This document shows positions 7,654 to 16,739 of a DNA stretch of 43,841 nt, piece after piece (the first letter of the stretch is position 1; each line of letters opens with the position of its first letter). The DNA comes from Ferruginivarius sediminum (GTDB lineage: Bacteria; Pseudomonadota; Alphaproteobacteria; Kiloniellales; Rhodovibrionaceae): contig NZ_QPMH01000027.1 in assembly GCF_003344765.1 (NCBI RefSeq), positions 1 to 43,841 on the forward strand, given 5' to 3'. Below the pieces are notes generated by a model. The model had not been told where the DNA came from, ran no database searches, and saw only the letters and a list, made by a program, of their open reading frames with translations. The position numbers and the translations under genes are program-made.

Positions 7654-8684
7654 CAAGCTTGCTTCGCGTCGCCACGGGAGGAACACAGACGACCCTGCAG
7701 GATCTCGGCCGTTTCGGTTACCAGCGCTTTGGCCTGCCTGTCGCCGGCGCCCTCGATCCGTTCAGCCTCCGGCTTGCAAACGCACTGGTGGGTAACGATC
7801 CGGCCGCGGCCGCCATCGAGATCCTGGGCCATGGACCGACGTTCGAAGTCGACGCCGAATCCGTTCGCGTCGCTTTCACCGGAAGTCATGCCGGCTTCGA
7901 GGTGAACGGCGAGGAAGCAACCATCGTCCCCAGCTATCGCAGTCACACGGTCTATCGCGGCGAACGTCTGGCCGTGCGCGCCATGCCGGATTCGCAGGTC
8001 GGGTACCTTGCGGTGGAGGGCGGCTTCGAGATCGAGCCCGTTCTGGGCAGCCTGTCGACTTATACCCGTGCGGGCATCGGCGGCTTCGGCGGGCGTGCCC
8101 TGCGCGGCGGCGACGCGCTTCCCCTGACCCTCCCACGGGCATCGGAGAGAACCGAGCGGAGGTTGGCCGCCCCCCCCTCCATCGGTCATGAATGTGCGAT
8201 TCGTCTTATCCTGGGCCCGCAACACGAGGCGTTCACCCGCGAGGCCGTCGAAACGCTGCTGACTTCGACCTTCACGGTCTCGCGCGACGTGGACCGCATG
8301 GGAATGCGCCTGGACGGCCCCACGCTTGAGCACAGCGGGGGCTTCAACCTGGTCTCCGACGGGATAGCCACGGGCTGCATACAGGTCCCCGGCTCGGGCC
8401 AGCCCATCGTGCTTCTGGCGGATCATCAGACCACGGGCGGCTACCCGAAAATCGGCAGCGTGATTTCCGCGGATATCCCGCTCCTGGGCCGCCGGCGTCC
8501 GGGAGACAATATCCGGTTCAAGGAAGTTTCGGTTCCGCAGGCGGAAGCGGCGCGCCGATCTGCGGAACGGGACATCCTTCAGGCCATCAAGAGTATCGCC
8601 GACGCACCACCACTCAGAGGTATCGACCTGGATTGCCTATACAATCGAAACCTGATAAGTGGAGTTATCGACGCTTGGGACTAG
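7650..8684 (+). CDS. pxpC: 5-oxoprolinase subunit C (KipA-like)
   Basis: This 344-residue PxpC/KipA protein is the biotin-independent carboxylase/allophanate-hydrolase-like subunit that pairs with PxpB. It starts at GTG 7650, overlapping the pxpB stop, with LLRVATGGTQTTLQDLGRFG close to the N-terminus. It continues with RFGLPVAGALDPFSLRLAN and a late SGQPIVLLADHQTTGGYPKIG, both typical of the family. Length is normal. With pxpA it completes the three-subunit enzyme, although pxpA is transcribed the other way. Confidence 0.92.
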   Translation: MTSLLRVATGGTQTTLQDLGRFGYQRFGLPVAGALDPFSLRLANALVGNDPAAAAIEILGHGPTFEVDAESVRVAFTGSHAGFEVNGEEATIVPSYRSHTVYRGERLAVRAMPDSQVGYLAVEGGFEIEPVLGSLSTYTRAGIGGFGGRALRGGDALPLTLPRASERTERRLAAPPSIGHECAIRLILGPQHEAFTREAVETLLTSTFTVSRDVDRMGMRLDGPTLEHSGGFNLVSDGIATGCIQVPGSGQPIVLLADHQTTGGYPKIGSVISADIPLLGRRRPGDNIRFKEVSVPQAEAARRSAERDILQAIKSIADAPPLRGIDLDCLYNRNLISGVIDAWD

Positions 8685-8797
8685 ACAGCGCAGTGCGCTA
8701 AACCATTTTTCAAGATATCCGGCAGTTGATGGGATGGTCGAGCTTGCGCGGCACACTCTCGCGCTCAGCAAATAGGTTGGAACGATAGGCAGACCGA

Positions 8798-9532
8798 ATG
8801 AGTGACGAACTCGCCACGACTTACAAGAGAAGCCGCATGCCGCTTTATCTACAAGTGGCGGCGGTTCTGCGTCGGCGGATCGAGGAAGGCTATTGGCGTC
8901 CCGGCCAGAAAATCTCGACCCTGGAAGAGTTGGAGGAAGAGTTTCACGTCGCTCGGGTGACGGTTCGCCAAGCCGTCGATCTCCTGCAAAAAGAGGGCCT
9001 GGTCGACCGCCAGCAAGGTCGCGGCACCTTCGTCACCGACAAGAAGATCAACCGCCGATGGTTGCACTTGGCGACAAGCTGGTCGTCGCTGGTCTCCACC
9101 ATTCGCAGCAACGTGCCGCACTTCATCGATCCGGCAGGCGCGCCCAATCGTCCGCGTCTTGCGTCGGGTGAAGGCCGGCCGGCTGAATCCTACGAATTCC
9201 TTCGCAGTCTGCAGTTTCAGGCAAAGACCCCTTACGCCATCGCCAACGTCTACGTGGCCAAGCAGATCTACGATCGCGCCGCCGATCGGTTTCGAAAGGA
9301 GACGGCGTTGTCCGTCGTTTCCACTCTCGACGACGTATCCATTGCACGGGCGCGCCAGACCTTGGTCCTGGACAGCGCCGATCCGGAAACCGCAAGGCTG
9401 CTTGAAATCCCGCTCAACGCCCCGATCGCAATTGCCCATTGCGTGGTGATCGACGACGAGGACATGGCTGTTTATGTCGGCGATATCGTTTATCGCGGCG
9501 ATTGCGTGAAGCTCGACATCGATCTGCTTTAA
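8798..9532 (+). CDS. GntR-family regulator with UTRA domain (HutC type)
   Basis: This 244-residue regulator has an N-terminal winged helix, from LYLQVAAVLRRRIEEGYW through VARVTVRQAVDLL and GRGTFVTDKK (about residues 16-88). A UTRA ligand-binding domain follows at about 100-240, with the usual ...AIAHCVVIDDED... strand near the end. HutC-type members often sense a substrate or intermediate of the pathway they control. It lies between pxpBC and the molybdenum hydroxylase genes on the same strand. Three similar inverted repeats before pxpA/pxpB, the hydroxylase and the Liv transporter are its likely targets. None was seen before its own start. Confidence 0.9.
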   Translation: MSDELATTYKRSRMPLYLQVAAVLRRRIEEGYWRPGQKISTLEELEEEFHVARVTVRQAVDLLQKEGLVDRQQGRGTFVTDKKINRRWLHLATSWSSLVSTIRSNVPHFIDPAGAPNRPRLASGEGRPAESYEFLRSLQFQAKTPYAIANVYVAKQIYDRAADRFRKETALSVVSTLDDVSIARARQTLVLDSADPETARLLEIPLNAPIAIAHCVVIDDEDMAVYVGDIVYRGDCVKLDIDLL

Positions 9533-9636
9533 TAGACTCTTTCGCGAATAAGCCCCTCGGCAGTGGGGGCGCAGGGAAGCAGGTCGGCAGCGCCACCGTT
9601 CCCAAGCTTGCAGCCTTCGCTTAAAACTGTTTATCA

Positions 9637-9650
9637 TACTAATCATAGTA
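9637..9650. promoter_or_regulatory. GntR/UTRA operator candidate before the Mo-hydroxylase
   Basis: TACTA-ATCA-TAGTA is a perfect 5-bp inverted repeat with a 4-nt spacer, 69 nt before the GTG start at 9719. It shares TATCATACTAA with the site before the Liv operon. This is the best-formed copy of the repeat in the window. Confidence 0.6.
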
Positions 9651-9718
9651 CTTTTAAACGGCGTGACCGCTGCGGCTATCGGCACATCCGTTTTGACCGA
9701 CTCAAGGAGGCGGAGAAC

Positions 9719-12070
9719 GTGGAACAGGGGGTTGGCGCACGACTGCTGCGCAAGGAGGATGACCGCTATCTCCGTGGACGGGGACAATACGTCGCTGACA
9801 TCAAGTTGCCGGGAACCCGTGAAGTTGCATTCCTGCGTAGCCCGCTGGCTCACGCCCGCATTGGCGACATCGATATTCCCGAGGATTTCGCGAACCGGGT
9901 TTTCACGGCCAGGGACCTGAAAGGCGTAACCCCGATAAGGGCGGTGTCCGCGCTTCCGGGTTTCAAGCCGTCCGACCAGCCACCGCTTGCCGAGGGGAAA
10001 GTCCGACAGGTGGGCGAGCCCATCGCCATGTGCCTCGGCGACACTCGCGCGGAGGCGGAGGACGTGGCCGCGGCCGTCATGGTGGATTTCGAAGAGCTGC
10101 CGGCCGTTCACGACATGCTCCAGGCCCGCCGGCCCGGCGCCGCGCTGGTGCACGAGGAATGGGGCGACAACGTCTTTCTGGAAACCTTCGTCGATGACGA
10201 TATCGACGCGGCGGCGGCCAAGGCAGCCGTGAAGGTGACGCGCGAATACCGCACCGCCCGGCAATGCATGGCCCCGATCGAGGGCCGCGCCGTGCTGGCG
10301 TACTGGGACAGCCGGATGGAGGTGCTGACGGTCTACACCTCGACCCAGATGCCCCATATCGTCCGGACAGGACTGTCGGAATGCCTTGGCCTGAGCGAGG
10401 AGAACATCCGGGTCATCCCGCCCGACGTGGGCGGCGGCTTCGGCTACAAGGGGATACTGCTGGCGGAGGAAGTGTGCCTTTGCTGGCTTGCGATGCAGAC
10501 CGGCCACCCGGTGCGCTGGATCGAGGACCGGCGCGAGCACCTCACGGCCTCGGCGAACTGCCGGGAGCATCACTACCGGATCACGGCCTATGCCGACTCG
10601 AACGGCAAGCTCCTGGCCCTGGATGCCGAGGCGACCGTGGATTCCGGGGCATACTCCGCCTACCCCTTCTCCGCCTGCCTGGAGGCCGCGCAGGTCGCCA
10701 GCATCCTGCCCGGCCCCTACGACTTCGAGGCCTATCGCTGCCGCACTTACTCGGTGGCCACCAACAAGTGCCCGATCCTGCCCTTTCGCGGCGTGGCGCG
10801 CACCGGCGTGTGCTTCGCGATGGAACTGACGCTCGACGCCATCGCCCGGGAACTGGGGATCGAGCCCGCCGAGGTGCGCCTGGCCAACCTCGTCAAGCCC
10901 GGGCAGATGCCCTTCGACAACATTACGAAGAAGCATTTCGACAGCGGCGACTACCCCGAGGCCCTGCGCCGGGCCGTTGCGGCCGTGGACATCCCGGCGT
11001 GGCGGAAACGTCAGGCCGAAGGCGAGAAGGACGGCCGTCTGATCGGAATCGGCATGTCCATCTTTTGCGAGCAGGGCGCGCACGGTACCTCCGTCTACGC
11101 CGGCTGGGGCATTCCGATGGTTCCCGGCCACGAACAGGCAGGTGTACGGATGACGCCGGACGGCGGGCTGGAAATCCGCGTCGGCGTGCATTCGCACGGA
11201 CAAAGCATGGAAACGACGCTGGCGCAGGTCGCGCACGAGGTTCTCGGCATCGACACCGCGCGCATCAAGATCGTGCATGGCGATACCGGCCTGACGCCCT
11301 ACTCCACCGGCACCTGGGGCTCGCGCAGCATGGTCATGGCCGGCGGCGGCGTCGCCACGGCCTGCGAGCAGCTTGGCGATCGTATCAAGGCCATCGCCGC
11401 GCATCTCCTCCAGGCCAAGCCGGAGGATCTGCGAATCGCCGGCGGCCAGGTATTCTCCGGCGATAGCAGCATCGCGCTGAACGACATCGCGCGGCTGTGG
11501 TATCGCAAGCCGCAGGACCTGCCCCCGGATGTCGATACCAGCGGGCTTGAGGTGACGGCCGGCTACAAGCCGAAGCGGGATAGCGGCACCTTCAGCTATG
11601 CCGCCCACGCCGCGGTCATCGCGCTCGACCCCGAACTCGGCGACACCGAGATCCTCGATTACGTCATCGTCGAGGACGGCGGCGTCCTGGTGAACCCGAT
11701 GGTGGTCGACGGCCAGGTTCATGGCGGCACGGTCCAGGGCATCGGCACCGCGCTTTATGAGGAGATGCCCTTCGACGAGTCGGGCCAGCCACTGGCGTCG
11801 ACCTTGGCCGATTACATCCTGCCGGGCGCGGCGGAGATGCCGGACATCCGCATCGAGCACATGGAGACGCCGTCCCCCTATACGCGCTTTGGGGTCAAGG
11901 GCATCGGCGAAAGCGGCGCGATCGGACCGCCCGCCGCCATTGCCAACGCCATCAACGACGCCCTCAGGCCCCTCGGCGCGGAAGTTACCGACACGCCGAT
12001 GACGCCGCGTCGCGTTCTGGAGGCAATCGCAAAAGCAAAAGGCACCGAGGGCGAAGGGGGACAGGCATGA
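9719..12070 (+). CDS. Molybdenum hydroxylase large subunit (xanthine dehydrogenase family)
   Basis: This 783-residue Mo-binding subunit belongs to the xanthine oxidase/CO dehydrogenase superfamily, which hydroxylates aldehydes or N-heterocycles with water as the oxygen source. The GTG start at 9719 follows AAGGAGG at 9704-9710 with 8-nt spacing. Visible hallmarks are an N-terminal GARLLRKEDDRYLRGRGQYV, IPPDVGGGFGYKG, PFRGVAR at residues 355-361, and GVKGIGESGAIGPP with the catalytic Glu at about residue 731. The active-site loop lacks the Cys-containing AYRCSFR of true CO dehydrogenase, so CO is not the likely substrate. It is followed at once by the FAD and Fe-S subunits. Confidence 0.9.
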   Translation: MEQGVGARLLRKEDDRYLRGRGQYVADIKLPGTREVAFLRSPLAHARIGDIDIPEDFANRVFTARDLKGVTPIRAVSALPGFKPSDQPPLAEGKVRQVGEPIAMCLGDTRAEAEDVAAAVMVDFEELPAVHDMLQARRPGAALVHEEWGDNVFLETFVDDDIDAAAAKAAVKVTREYRTARQCMAPIEGRAVLAYWDSRMEVLTVYTSTQMPHIVRTGLSECLGLSEENIRVIPPDVGGGFGYKGILLAEEVCLCWLAMQTGHPVRWIEDRREHLTASANCREHHYRITAYADSNGKLLALDAEATVDSGAYSAYPFSACLEAAQVASILPGPYDFEAYRCRTYSVATNKCPILPFRGVARTGVCFAMELTLDAIARELGIEPAEVRLANLVKPGQMPFDNITKKHFDSGDYPEALRRAVAAVDIPAWRKRQAEGEKDGRLIGIGMSIFCEQGAHGTSVYAGWGIPMVPGHEQAGVRMTPDGGLEIRVGVHSHGQSMETTLAQVAHEVLGIDTARIKIVHGDTGLTPYSTGTWGSRSMVMAGGGVATACEQLGDRIKAIAAHLLQAKPEDLRIAGGQVFSGDSSIALNDIARLWYRKPQDLPPDVDTSGLEVTAGYKPKRDSGTFSYAAHAAVIALDPELGDTEILDYVIVEDGGVLVNPMVVDGQVHGGTVQGIGTALYEEMPFDESGQPLASTLADYILPGAAEMPDIRIEHMETPSPYTRFGVKGIGESGAIGPPAAIANAINDALRPLGAEVTDTPMTPRRVLEAIAKAKGTEGEGGQA

Positions 12071-12903
12071 AACCGGCACCCTTCGAATACGCGCGCGCCG
12101 GCAGCATCAAGGAAGCTTCCGAGCTGCTGGCGCGCGACGACATCACGGCCCGTATCCTGGCGGGCGGCCAGTCGCTGGGCCCGATGCTGAACCTCCGCCT
12201 CGCCCAGCCCGATCTGCTGGTCGATATCACCGGCATCCCGGACCTGGTCGCCGCCGAGCGGGATGGCGACTCGCTTTATCTTGGCGCGTGCGTCAGCCAT
12301 GCCAATGTCGAGGATGGCCGCATCCCGGATGTGACGAATGGCGCGCTGGCCGAGGTCGCGCGCGGCATCGCCTATCGCGCGGTCCGCAATCGCGGAACGA
12401 TCGGCGGCAGCCTCGCGCACTGCGATCCGGCGGCCGACTGGCCCTGCGTCCTGCCGGCGCTCGGCGCCCGCGCCGTCGTGCAGGGGGCGAACGACAAGCG
12501 CGAGGTCGCGGTCGAGGAGTTAATGCAGGCGCCATTCGAGCCGGGACTGGAGCCGGGCGAGATCCTGGCCGGCCTGCGCATTCCGGCAATGTCGCCCGAT
12601 GCCCGCTGGGGCTACTACAAATACTGCCGCAAGACCGGCGAATTCGCCGAAGCCATCGCCGCGGTCGCATGGGACCCGGCACGGGGCTTCGCGCGGATCG
12701 TCATCGGCGCGCTCGATACCCTGCCGATCGTACTGGGCGACAACGAACGCCTGTTCGGCGACACCCCGGAACGCAAGCCCTTCGACACCTATAGGCCCGA
12801 GGAAGCGGATCGGATGCTTACCGACGCCGGCGTGCGCGATCCGCTGAAGCGGCAGGTTCACATGGTCGCCCTGCGTCGAGCCCTGGAGTTTGCCAGCGCA
12901 TGA
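12067..12903 (+). CDS. Molybdenum hydroxylase FAD-binding (medium) subunit
   Basis: This 278-residue FAD subunit carries electrons from the Fe-S centres to the acceptor. The two flavin motifs are present: ILAGGQSLGPMLNLRL (AGGQS at residues 32-36) and RNRGTIGGSLAHCDPAAD (TIGGS at 111-115). It overlaps the large subunit by ATGA and the small subunit by 4 nt, so all three are expected to be made in equal amounts. The size and motifs fit the CoxM/CutM family. Confidence 0.93.
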   Translation: MKPAPFEYARAGSIKEASELLARDDITARILAGGQSLGPMLNLRLAQPDLLVDITGIPDLVAAERDGDSLYLGACVSHANVEDGRIPDVTNGALAEVARGIAYRAVRNRGTIGGSLAHCDPAADWPCVLPALGARAVVQGANDKREVAVEELMQAPFEPGLEPGEILAGLRIPAMSPDARWGYYKYCRKTGEFAEAIAAVAWDPARGFARIVIGALDTLPIVLGDNERLFGDTPERKPFDTYRPEEADRMLTDAGVRDPLKRQVHMVALRRALEFASA

Positions 12904-14123
12904 AAAAGATCTCGCTTACCGTCAACGGTCAGTCGGTGACCGCGGACATCCCCGCGCGCACCCAGCTTGCCGACTTCCTGCGCGACAACCAGCTTCTTAC
13001 CGGCACCCACATAGGTTGCGAGCATGGCATCTGCGGTGCCTGCACGGTGATGATCGACGGCGCCCCCGCGCGCTCCTGCATCACTTATGCCGTCGCGTGC
13101 GAGGGCGCGGAGGTGACCACCGTCGAAGGGCTCGACGACGACCCCATCGCCGAAGAACTGCGCCGCGCTTTCCAGGAACAGCATGGCCTGCAGTGCGGTT
13201 ATTGCACGCCGGGGATGATGGTGACCGCCCGCGACATCGTGCGGCGCTTTCCCGATGCCGACGAAACCCGTATCCGGCATGAATTGAGCGGCAACCTCTG
13301 CCGCTGTACCGGTTATGTCGGAATCGTGCGCGCGATCCGGCAGGTCATCGAGGCACGCCGGCGGAACGGGGCGAGCGACGGCTTCACCGCGCGTTCCGAA
13401 CTGGGGCCGGTGGGCTCCGGGCATGCGGCAGCCAATGCGGCGGAAGCCGTCGCAAAGCCGGCCGAAGCGGTCAAACCCGTCGCGACCAAGGCCCGCAAAT
13501 CCGCCGCGAGCGGGGACAAGGCGGCATCCGGCCCCCGGCCATTGAACGAGATGCAGCGCTCCCTGCGCATTTCAGGCCCGCGCGAGCAGGTCTGGGAGCA
13601 GTTCGAGGATATCGCCGCCCTGGCCCGTTGCATGCCCGGCGCCCACGTCAGCGAGATCGACGAGGCGGGTCGCATGATCGGCGTCATGCGGGTCAAGTTC
13701 GGCCCGATCTCTGCCGCGTTCGACGGCGAGGCGGACAACGAGCGCGTCGAGGACGCATACCGGGGCAAGCTTTTCGGGACTGGCCGCGACCAGCGGACCG
13801 GAACGCGTGTCACGGCCGAGGTCGACTACGCGCTGCACGAGGCCGACGGCGGCGGAGCGACCGACGTTGCCATCAGCGTGCGCTACGGGCTGTCGGGCGC
13901 GCTGGCCCAGTTTGCCCGAGGCGGCCTCGTCGAGGATTTCGCGGACCGGCTGGCGCAGCAGTTCGCGGGCAATCTGGAACGCATGCTAAGCGGCGAGCAA
14001 CCCGCTACCGGCGATGGAGACGCCGGCAACGCGGGCAATGACGTCAATGCGGTATCGCTGGTTCTGGGCGTGCTGGGCGCGCGCCTGCGCCGCTTCTTCA
14101 ATCGCCTGTTGGGCCGGGGATAA
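12900..14123 (+). CDS. Mo-hydroxylase 2Fe-2S subunit fused to CoxG-like SRPBCC domain
   Basis: This 407-residue protein joins two functions. Residues 1-160 form the small subunit with two 2Fe-2S clusters: Cys40, 45, 48 and 60 (plant-type), and Cys99, 102, 134 and 136. An Ala/Lys/Pro-rich linker of about 50 residues follows. Residues about 215-365 form a CoxG-like SRPBCC domain (RISGPREQVWEQFEDI...CMPGAHVSE). A short hydrophobic tail near residues 383-405 (VSLVLGVLGARLRRFFNRLL) could touch the membrane. CoxG is normally a separate protein implicated in membrane recruitment of CO dehydrogenase. The fusion suggests a membrane-linked electron path for this hydroxylase. Confidence 0.9.
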   Translation: MKKISLTVNGQSVTADIPARTQLADFLRDNQLLTGTHIGCEHGICGACTVMIDGAPARSCITYAVACEGAEVTTVEGLDDDPIAEELRRAFQEQHGLQCGYCTPGMMVTARDIVRRFPDADETRIRHELSGNLCRCTGYVGIVRAIRQVIEARRRNGASDGFTARSELGPVGSGHAAANAAEAVAKPAEAVKPVATKARKSAASGDKAASGPRPLNEMQRSLRISGPREQVWEQFEDIAALARCMPGAHVSEIDEAGRMIGVMRVKFGPISAAFDGEADNERVEDAYRGKLFGTGRDQRTGTRVTAEVDYALHEADGGGATDVAISVRYGLSGALAQFARGGLVEDFADRLAQQFAGNLERMLSGEQPATGDGDAGNAGNDVNAVSLVLGVLGARLRRFFNRLLGRG

Positions 14124-14154
14124 ACCGGAAATCGGTCAGAGCTGACGGCGGTTC

Positions 14155-14183
14155 GGGACGGGGCGTCGGCCCCGTCCCTTTTT
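14155..14183 (+). terminator. Rho-independent terminator of the Mo-hydroxylase operon
   Basis: A perfect 9-bp stem, GGGACGGGG / CCCCGTCCC, with a 6-nt loop (14155-14178) is followed by TTTTT at 14179-14183. It begins 32 nt after the stop of the Fe-S/CoxG gene. The T-run on one side only makes it a plus-strand terminator; it sits between convergent operons. Confidence 0.9.
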
Positions 14184-14187
14184 GTTG

Positions 14188-14892
14188 TCAGCCGCCGAGA
14201 TAAGCCTCGCGAACATGCGGATTGTCGAGCATGTCCGAGCCGGTTCCGGTCAACACGACCTCTCCGGATTCAAGCAGGTACGACCTGTGGCACATGCCAA
14301 GCGCGCCGTAAGCGTTCTGTTCCACCATCAGCACCGTCGTGCCCTGCCGGCAGATTTCCGAGATGATGCCGAAGGTCTTTTGCACGATATTCGGCGCCAG
14401 TCCGAGCGACGGCTCGTCGAACAGGATCAACTTGGGCCGCGACATCAGCGCACGACCGATGGCCAGCATCTGCTGCTCGCCGCCGGAAAGCGTGCCGGCC
14501 GCCTGTTTCCGCCGTTCCTTGAGCACCGGAAACTGCTCGTAGACCCGCTCCATGTCCGAGTTGATGCCGTTGCCCGTCTGGCGCAGGTATGCGCCCATCT
14601 CCAGGTTCTCTTCGACGGTCATGTACGGGAAGACCCGCCGCCCTTCGGGACAGTGCGCGATGCCGCGCGCGATGATGTCGCGTGGCGGCGCCCCGGTGAT
14701 GTCCTCGCCCTCGAAGACGATGCGGCCGTCGAGATCGCGCACCAGGCCGGACAGGGCACGCAGCGTCGTCGTCTTGCCGGCACCGTTCGCGCCGATGAGC
14801 GTGACCAGCTCGCCCTCCTTCACTTCGAGCGAGACGCCCTTGACCGCCGTGATCTTGTTGTACCGGCAACTCAAGCCTTCAATTGCCAACAT
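14188..14892 (-). CDS. livF: Branched-chain amino acid-type ABC transporter ATPase
   Basis: This 234-residue ATPase is the LivF half of a Liv/HAAT importer. Walker A (GANGAGKTT, about residues 34-42), the signature LSGGEQQML and Walker B LILFDEPSLGLAP are intact. It is the last gene of the five-gene Liv operon and overlaps livG by 14 nt. Liv-type systems also carry amides, short-chain acids and other small polar compounds, so the substrate is not fixed by family. Context points to the compound processed by the Mo-hydroxylase and Pxp enzymes. Confidence 0.92.
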   Translation of the reverse strand: MLAIEGLSCRYNKITAVKGVSLEVKEGELVTLIGANGAGKTTTLRALSGLVRDLDGRIVFEGEDITGAPPRDIIARGIAHCPEGRRVFPYMTVEENLEMGAYLRQTGNGINSDMERVYEQFPVLKERRKQAAGTLSGGEQQMLAIGRALMSRPKLILFDEPSLGLAPNIVQKTFGIISEICRQGTTVLMVEQNAYGALGMCHRSYLLESGEVVLTGTGSDMLDNPHVREAYLGG

Positions 14893-15673
14893 GCTCTGCC
14901 CCCTCGCCCAGGTAGGCCTTGATGACCTCGGGGTTGTTCTGGATGCTCTCGGGCGAGCCTTCCGCGATGATGTGGCCGTCGTTCAGCACGACGATGCGGT
15001 CGGAAACACCCATCACCATGCGCATGTCGTGCTCGACCAGGAGCATGGTGATGTGACGCTCACGCATCTTGGCTAGCAGGTCCATGAAGCTGCTCGTCTC
15101 CGAGGGGTTCATGCCGGAGACCGGCTCGTCGAGGAGCAGTAGCGACGGCTCCGCCGCCAGCGCCACCGCCACTTCGAGAAGTCTTTGCTCGCCATAGGCC
15201 AGGGCGCCGCCAAGCGAGTTCGCCTGGCGGTCTAGGCCCACGAACTCAAGGATGTCCCACGCCTTCGCGCGCAGCTCTTCCTCTTCCCTGCGCACGCGTG
15301 GCAGGGATAGAAGGACCTCCCAGGCACTGCGCTGGCCGCGCCGGTGAAGGCCGATCAGGATGTTGTCGAACACGGTATTGGTGTCGAAAACGCTGGTCTT
15401 CTGGAACGTCCGCACCAAACCGAGATCGGCGATCTGGTGCGGCTTCAGCCCGTTCACCTGCCGCCCCTGATAAGTGACCGTGCCCTTGGTCGGTTGAAGG
15501 AAGCCGGTGACGACGTTGAACGCCGTCGTTTTTCCGGCCCCGTTCGGTCCGATCAGGCTGACGACCTCTCCCCGGTCGACGCTGAACGTCATGTCCGCAA
15601 TCGCCACGAGACCGCCGAAATGAACCGCCACGTGATCGACCGAGAGCGCATTGGCGGATGTACTGTCACTCAT
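14879..15673 (-). CDS. livG: Branched-chain amino acid-type ABC transporter ATPase
   Basis: This 264-residue LivG-type ATPase has Walker A SLIGPNGAGKTTAFN near residue 40 and Walker B LLLLDEPVSGMNPSE. The ABC signature is degenerate: the usual LSYGxQR reads LAYGEQRLLEVA, which is common in LivG proteins. The gene starts 7 nt after the livM stop. It pairs with LivF to drive import through LivHM. Confidence 0.92.
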   Translation of the reverse strand: MSDSTSANALSVDHVAVHFGGLVAIADMTFSVDRGEVVSLIGPNGAGKTTAFNVVTGFLQPTKGTVTYQGRQVNGLKPHQIADLGLVRTFQKTSVFDTNTVFDNILIGLHRRGQRSAWEVLLSLPRVRREEEELRAKAWDILEFVGLDRQANSLGGALAYGEQRLLEVAVALAAEPSLLLLDEPVSGMNPSETSSFMDLLAKMRERHITMLLVEHDMRMVMGVSDRIVVLNDGHIIAEGSPESIQNNPEVIKAYLGEGAEHVGN

Positions 15674-15680
15674 GAGGCGT

Positions 15681-16739
15681 TCACTCCGACGGGGTTTCGG
15701 TGGCGGACGAGGCGGCGCGACCTGTGATCATCCGGTCGCTCGCGTCTCTCGATTCCTTGCGTCGTTCCCAGAACCGCGTGAGGGCCGGTACGATGCCTTC
15801 GGGCAGGAACATGACGATGGCGATCATGACGGCGCCATAGGTGACCCACTGCGCCTCGGGACCCATGAACTCCCGCAGGATCTCGGGCAGGACGCCGAAG
15901 ATGATGCCGCCGACGATGGGACCGGCCAGCGTACCCTTGCCGCCGGTGATGACCATGATCACCATCGTGACCGTATAGATGAACAAAAACACGTCCGGGT
16001 CGACGATGCGCACATAGTGCGTGTAGAGGCCGCCCGCCGCGCCGGCTATGGCCGCGGATACCACCGCCGCAAGAACCAGGTATCGCGTGACGTCGATGCC
16101 GACGGACATCGCCAACGGCTCGTTCTCGCGCAGTGCGACCATGGCACGGCCGAGACGGGAGTTTACCAGCCGCTTGATGACAATGTACGACACCACGCCG
16201 ATCGCCAGCATGATGTAGTAGTTCGGCGTCTTTCCGTAGAAAGTGGCCTCCCATATGCCCGGGATCGACACGCTGAACGGCGGGATGCTGATCAGTGCCA
16301 TCGGCCCCTCCGTCAGGTCCACCCAGTTCAGGGCCACGAGCTTCGTCACTTCGGCGAAGCTGATCGTGATGATGACGAAATAGGCGCCGCGAACCTTGAA
16401 CGAGATCCGGCCGATGAACCAGCCCGCGAGGCCGGCAAGCACGATACCGGCAAGGAACGACAGCCACACCGGCTGCGGTCCCACTACCAGTTCACCGCCC
16501 CAGAATGTCGTGACGTCGAAGCCCAGCGAGAGCAGGGCGGACGTATAGGCGCCGATCCCGAAGAACGCGACGTGGCCCAGGCTGAGCTGTCCGGTATAGC
16601 CCAGCAGCAGGTTCAGGCTCATCGCACCGATAACGAAGATGCCGGCGTTGATCAGGATGTGCAGGAGATACTGGTCGCCGATCCAGAACGGGATGCTGAC
16701 CAGAAAGGCGAGAAAGCCCAGTCCGAGTGCGCGATTCAT
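15681..16739 (-). CDS. livM: Branched-chain amino acid-type ABC permease
   Basis: This 352-residue polytopic inner-membrane protein has the LivM pattern: a GAMSLNLLLGYTGQLSLGHV segment near residues 38-57, and AGAAGGLYTHY then GGKGTLAGPIVGG toward the C-terminus. Its start overlaps the livH stop by 4 nt. It forms the translocation channel with LivH. The C-terminal tail of about 45 polar residues is cytoplasmic. Confidence 0.92.
   Translation of the reverse strand: MNRALGLGFLAFLVSIPFWIGDQYLLHILINAGIFVIGAMSLNLLLGYTGQLSLGHVAFFGIGAYTSALLSLGFDVTTFWGGELVVGPQPVWLSFLAGIVLAGLAGWFIGRISFKVRGAYFVIITISFAEVTKLVALNWVDLTEGPMALISIPPFSVSIPGIWEATFYGKTPNYYIMLAIGVVSYIVIKRLVNSRLGRAMVALRENEPLAMSVGIDVTRYLVLAAVVSAAIAGAAGGLYTHYVRIVDPDVFLFIYTVTMVIMVITGGKGTLAGPIVGGIIFGVLPEILREFMGPEAQWVTYGAVMIAIVMFLPEGIVPALTRFWERRKESRDASDRMITGRAASSATETPSE

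Noticed and set aside
8690..8720. An AGCGCAGTGCGCT hairpin followed by ATTTTT as a pxpC terminator.
   Set aside because: The stem is only 5 bp and the T-run is separated from it, so the signal is too weak to list as a feature.
8849..12079. A 1076-codon open frame on the minus strand opposite gntR and the Mo-hydroxylase large subunit.
   Set aside because: It is antisense to two well-supported genes, has no recognisable motif, and long antisense frames are expected in high-GC DNA.
9719..14123. Carbon monoxide dehydrogenase (CoxLMS).
   Set aside because: The large subunit has PFRGVAR in place of the AYRCSFR loop, so the Cys that binds copper is absent. It is better called a generic molybdenum hydroxylase.
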